A stretch of DNA of 64,000 bases, taken from NCBI GenBank assembly GCA_910578665.1, contig CAJTQU010000005.1:36203-100202 (forward strand), given 5' to 3'. Positions 61,355 to 64,000 of the stretch are shown here, in pieces. Source of the stretch: an uncultured Muribaculaceae bacterium. Its GTDB lineage: Bacteria > Bacteroidota > Bacteroidia > Bacteroidales > Muribaculaceae. Each line of letters begins with the position of its first letter. Position 1 is the first letter of the stretch. The notes below the pieces were generated by a model. The model saw only the letters and a program-made list of their open reading frames with translations. It was not told the DNA's origin and did no database searches. Made by a program: the position numbers and the translations under genes.

Positions 61355-61723
61355 CTATTCTTCTTTATCGTTGGTTGGTATAGTGTAGTTATCATCAGAA
61401 AGGATCGATACCGAGTTGGCTATCTCGGCATAGACCTCGCGCAATGTCTCAAATAGCTGCCATCCGGCCGGCGTCAGCGAATAATACTTGCGCGGCGGCC
61501 CTGACTGCGACTCTTTCCATTCATAAGTGAGCATACCGCCGTTTTTCATACGGGTAAGCATGGGATAAAGCGTGCCTTCGACCACAATCAGATGAGCCTT
61601 TTTAAGCGTTGCGATGAGCTCGTAGGGATAAGCCGGCCTGTGGCGCAAGATCAACAGCACACAGAACTCCAGCATACCCTTGCGCATCTGCGCCTTAAGG
61701 TTTTCAACATTAATTTCCGGCAT
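61355..61723 (-). CDS. PadR-family transcriptional regulator
   Basis: A 122-residue winged-helix repressor. The PadR motifs are MRKGMLEFCVLLIL, AYPYELIATLKKA, VEGTLYPMLTRMKNGGML and PPRKYYSLTPAGWQLF. I start it at MPEINVENLKAQM (61723); longer frames would pass the -7 box. The promoter lies right upstream, so auto-repression is plausible. Its partner gene encodes the PspC-like protein, a pairing I recognise from other Bacteroidota. The inducer is unknown. Confidence 0.9.
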   Translation of the reverse strand: MPEINVENLKAQMRKGMLEFCVLLILRHRPAYPYELIATLKKAHLIVVEGTLYPMLTRMKNGGMLTYEWKESQSGPPRKYYSLTPAGWQLFETLREVYAEIANSVSILSDDNYTIPTNDKEE

Positions 61724-61744
61724 AGTAGTTTCTTTTTTATAATG

Positions 61745-61776
61745 CAAAGTTAGAACAAAGCCATGTACTATGCAAT
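61745..61776 (-). promoter_or_regulatory. Promoter of padR-pspC
   Basis: Minus strand: -33 ATTG (61776-61773), 20 bases, -7 TAACTTTG (61752-61745); the ATG at 61723 follows after about 20 bases. Confidence 0.62.
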
Positions 61777-61849
61777 ACACAGCACACTCTTTAACCTTAT
61801 TTAACAATAATGACGGCCGCCCATCACCCATCAGAACATTACAACGATA

Positions 61850-61902
61850 CTATTTACAACTAAGAAGTCCGGAATAATTCCGGACTTCTTAGTTGTAAAT
61901 AG
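61850..61902 (-). terminator. Terminator of the HATPase-STAS-PIN operon
   Basis: Perfect 26-bp arms (61850-61875 and 61877-61902) 94 bases beyond the stop of the PIN gene. The symmetry makes it usable from either side, but only the minus-strand operon runs into it. Confidence 0.75.
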
Positions 61903-61996
61903 GCAATAATCTGCCATACTGATTTAATCCCTCAATGATGTCGCGCTATTGATGTGAATATAATTGTTTGGCGCGCCATCCGCAGATATATGGAGG

Positions 61997-62536
61997 TCAA
62001 GCGGTCAATATTGTAATATCCAAAGAGGTAGACTGCATATCCTTGTCATCTGTAACTAAAATAAAATTATTAAGTTTACAAAAACTGACATAATAAGAAT
62101 CATTAAAATCCATCTCTCTGGCATCTAATACCGATGTTAAATCCATAGCATTAAAATCATCCGGTTTCCTCTCCGCTATCGAAAGTATATTACGCATTTC
62201 ATCGCACACTTCATTTTTAGCATCTTCAAATTCTTTAGTCGGTCTGTAGTCTTTCTTATAATCGACAAACCGAACTCCGGATTTTACCACTCTGTCCCTC
62301 CATAAGGAATGGTTAAGTCGCAGACTTCTGTTTATATATTCGGAAACAACTAGCGAATTTATGAAAATAGTAGCTCTCGCACTTTGAATTTCTTTAAACA
62401 GATTGCTATATACCCTCTGCTGGTAGTCCTTGGCTCCGGAAATAGGAGAAAATAAAAACATCCAGACATTATTATCAAAAAAGAAATAATCTCCGGACTT
62501 AACCTTAAAGTCCCCGATTCTTTCAATCTTTGCCAT
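61997..62536 (-). CDS. PIN-domain nuclease-like protein
   Basis: A 179-residue protein with the pattern of PIN ribonucleases: first acid Asp21 in YFFFDNNVWMF, a Glu in LVVSEYINR, an Asp in DFNDSYYVSFC and a last acidic pair in ILVTDDKDM. PIN proteins cleave RNA and are common toxins of toxin-antitoxin pairs. Here there is no VapB-type antitoxin. Instead the gene overlaps a STAS-like gene by 14 bases, as the third gene of an AT-rich operon. A role as an effector held in check by the two upstream proteins is a hypothesis. Confidence 0.75.
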   Translation of the reverse strand: MAKIERIGDFKVKSGDYFFFDNNVWMFLFSPISGAKDYQQRVYSNLFKEIQSARATIFINSLVVSEYINRSLRLNHSLWRDRVVKSGVRFVDYKKDYRPTKEFEDAKNEVCDEMRNILSIAERKPDDFNAMDLTSVLDAREMDFNDSYYVSFCKLNNFILVTDDKDMQSTSLDITILTA

Positions 62537-62870
62537 ATATTGCAGAGTCTACATTTTGTTGGAATTGCTCAGGATTTTCATAGAACAATTTTGCATTATC
62601 AGTAACTCTTTTTATTCTCAATGCAATACCGTCGGTCAAATTCTCAAATGAGAGCAATTTCTTGAGTTCCTCGCTACTAAAATCTTTATACAGCGTCCCT
62701 ATAACCACATTCAGGAATGCTGTCGTAATAAGTTGCATCCTCGCAAAATCAAGAACGACAGGTATACCGCTGCGTATGCCGGAATGGATACGCTCACTGA
62801 TGGGTTGGCCCTCTTCCGGCGTTACCCCTTGGTTCAGTGTCACTTCGTCTGCTATAGTTATTCTAATCAT
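62523..62870 (-). CDS. STAS-like (DUF4325-type) protein
   Basis: A 115-residue protein with a STAS-like fold of the DUF4325 family: a strand-helix core VVLDFARMQLITTAFLNVV, with RIHSGIRSG before it and GIALRIKRVT after it. I start it at MIRITIADEVTLN (62870), four bases after the HATPase stop. A longer frame exists upstream but would overlap the HATPase gene. STAS domains often bind and regulate HATPase partners by phosphorylation of a Ser or Thr, and two threonines (ITTAF) sit at that position here. Confidence 0.78.
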   Translation of the reverse strand: MIRITIADEVTLNQGVTPEEGQPISERIHSGIRSGIPVVLDFARMQLITTAFLNVVIGTLYKDFSSEELKKLLSFENLTDGIALRIKRVTDNAKLFYENPEQFQQNVDSAIYGKD

Positions 62871-62874
62871 TGTT

Positions 62875-63768
62875 TTAAAGTAAATTGGACAGATCCACTT
62901 GTTCACTAGCCAATCTGTAATTCTTATCATCATCAAAGTTGAATTCCATATTTACAATTGTTCCGTCAAATGATTTTGACAACTTATAATCATAAAGTCT
63001 GTCGTTACGGTATTCAACCATCCCATAACCAGAAACAATCTGCATTGCTCCCTGGTTCAATTTAAGAAATTCCATCAATGCAGGCAAGCCCAATCCTCCG
63101 GGTATGCTTTTTGTGGTGGTTCCCTCCCTTAAAGCCCACCGTATCGCTTCGCAAGGGTCGACAGGCCGCAATGACTTGCGAACAAAAAAATCATTTACTT
63201 TAGACGGAATCGTATGGCCTCTGTCCACAATTGTCATATCGAGACACGGAGGGGTTTTAGTATCATCATATTCACCACATGAATAGACATATGAACATTC
63301 TCCATGACAAACCGCATTTACAAAAATTTCCATTATGCTCTCCTGAATAAGGCTGCCTGCCCGTTTTGTATGGGCAGGGAACCTTTGCTTCTGCATAAGC
63401 TGGGATTCAATATATGATTTAAAAGTTTCGCTATCTTCGGGCGAAAACTTCTTATATTCTATAAAATTTTCAGTATCCTCCGCTATATAGTCGGGATTAA
63501 ACGCACTAAAAAAATTATTTCTAGATAGGTTATCTCTTACTTTATCACTTTTAGGATGTGTCAGCCACAAATTATATCCCTTGACTTTCAAATCATCTAA
63601 AAGAGAACCTAGCATGGCCGAAAGATTGGCATCAATGTGGACACACCTGTCAAACACAAGTGTCGCATCCTTGTCTCCCTGTGCCATAATATTGTCATAT
63701 ACATCGATAAGATGCTGATACCCTTTGGTATCAGTACTAATATTCTTCGATAATGACACATAATACAT
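62875..63768 (-). CDS. STAS-like plus HATPase (GHKL) fusion protein
   Basis: A 297-residue protein. Residues 1-90 look like a degenerate STAS-type domain (LVFDRCVHIDANLSAMLG; YNLWLTHP). The rest is a GHKL ATPase/kinase: N-box ESIMEIFVNAVCHGE, G1 box MTIVDRGHTI and G2 GGLGLPALMEF. No membrane span or DNA-binding domain. It leads an operon with a STAS-like protein (6 bases later) and a PIN nuclease, a layout like the anti-sigma partner switches but without a sigma factor. Its own promoter lies at 63836-63806. Confidence 0.8.
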   Translation of the reverse strand: MYYVSLSKNISTDTKGYQHLIDVYDNIMAQGDKDATLVFDRCVHIDANLSAMLGSLLDDLKVKGYNLWLTHPKSDKVRDNLSRNNFFSAFNPDYIAEDTENFIEYKKFSPEDSETFKSYIESQLMQKQRFPAHTKRAGSLIQESIMEIFVNAVCHGECSYVYSCGEYDDTKTPPCLDMTIVDRGHTIPSKVNDFFVRKSLRPVDPCEAIRWALREGTTTKSIPGGLGLPALMEFLKLNQGAMQIVSGYGMVEYRNDRLYDYKLSKSFDGTIVNMEFNFDDDKNYRLASEQVDLSNLL

Positions 63769-63805
63769 CGACCCTGTTTTTAATCATATGCACAAGACGC
63801 GCTTG

Positions 63806-63836
63806 CAAAGATAGCCATAAATTATTACACCGCAAA
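63806..63836 (-). promoter_or_regulatory. Promoter of the HATPase-STAS-PIN operon
   Basis: Minus strand: -33 TTTG (63836-63833), 19 bases, -7 TATCTTTG (63813-63806). The ATG at 63768 follows about 38 bases later. Confidence 0.75.
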
Positions 63837-63887
63837 ATATAAATTGCGCACCACAAATTTTTGCTGTACCGACAACTGGCGTGGCTG

Positions 63888-63919
63888 TTTCCGTATTTCA
63901 CTTTTTTTCAGTAACTTTG
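63888..63919 (+). promoter_or_regulatory. Rightward promoter at the window edge
   Basis: TTTC (63888-63891), 20 bases, -7 TAACTTTG (63912-63919). The downstream gene lies outside the window; the only frame in the remaining ~80 bases is a 15-codon ORF at 63924 that I do not call. Confidence 0.5.
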
Positions 63920-64000
63920 CGGTATGAAGTTACGAAAAGAGTGTAATTTATTGGAAATGAGCGTAGGTTAATTGCTCTTGATAGTAATAGGTTACGATTT

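Noticed and set aside
63924..63971. 15-codon ORF after the rightward promoter at the end
   Set aside because: Too short, no ribosome site, and no recognisable sequence; left uncalled.
1..64000. CRISPR arrays, insertion sequences, integrases or prophage genes
   Set aside because: None seen on reading both strands; the only large direct repeat is the internal duplication of the specificity gene.

Overview
The window is a chromosomal stretch from a member of the Bacteroidales (phylum Bacteroidota). The evidence is several promoters of the -33 TTTG / -7 TAnnTTTG type, three type IX secretion system (T9SS) genes (porW, porZ, porX), secreted proteins with T9SS-style C-terminal tails, a large two-part LepB, and near absence of Shine-Dalgarno sequences. 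The GC-rich core with a complete-looking T9SS would fit a Muribaculaceae-like gut organism, but family level is a guess. No tRNA, rRNA, CRISPR array, transposase or integrase was seen.

Layout. 1-3.8 kb: the end of an S41 protease and mfd, closed by a strong hairpin. 3.9-13 kb (minus): a surface protein behind a cobalamin riboswitch, then porW-porZ-aroA-metal permease read as one block. 13.2-16.7 kb (plus): a small secreted protein, RNase H, a flippase-like membrane protein and a membrane-anchored hypothetical. 16.8-19.7 kb: an AT-rich BcgI-like (type IIB) restriction-modification pair lodged 5 bases before porX. 19.7-24 kb: porX-fur-copA, tightly packed. 24-29 kb: Sel1-repeat protein, small hypothetical, queG, and an AT-rich outer-membrane barrel gene broken by a one-base deletion. 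29.3-32.8 kb: dapB-lepB-wbqC and a DUF4294 protein.

32.8-52.5 kb is the most striking region: eleven consecutive minus-strand genes with short gaps or overlaps. In order of reading they encode an Hsp70/actin-like SrfB-family ATPase, an SrfC-like P-loop GTPase, a subtilisin with one membrane span and a cytoplasmic N-terminal domain, a four-span membrane protein, a second GTPase, a single-span bridging protein, a possible lipoprotein, a secreted coiled-coil protein, two proteins with Ig-like/carboxypeptidase-regulatory-like domains, and a secreted GH-A-type glycosidase. Together they look like an envelope-spanning, nucleotide-driven machine with a periplasmic protease. I do not know a described function for this full set.

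52.9-61.8 kb: a GH3-family protein, a 1506-residue T9SS-exported adhesin-like protein, a flavodoxin-ferredoxin protein, and a PadR regulator with its PspC-like membrane partner. 62-63.8 kb: a second compact accessory locus (STAS-HATPase fusion, STAS-like DUF4325, PIN nuclease) with its own good promoter and terminator, resembling a partner-switching or toxin-type module.
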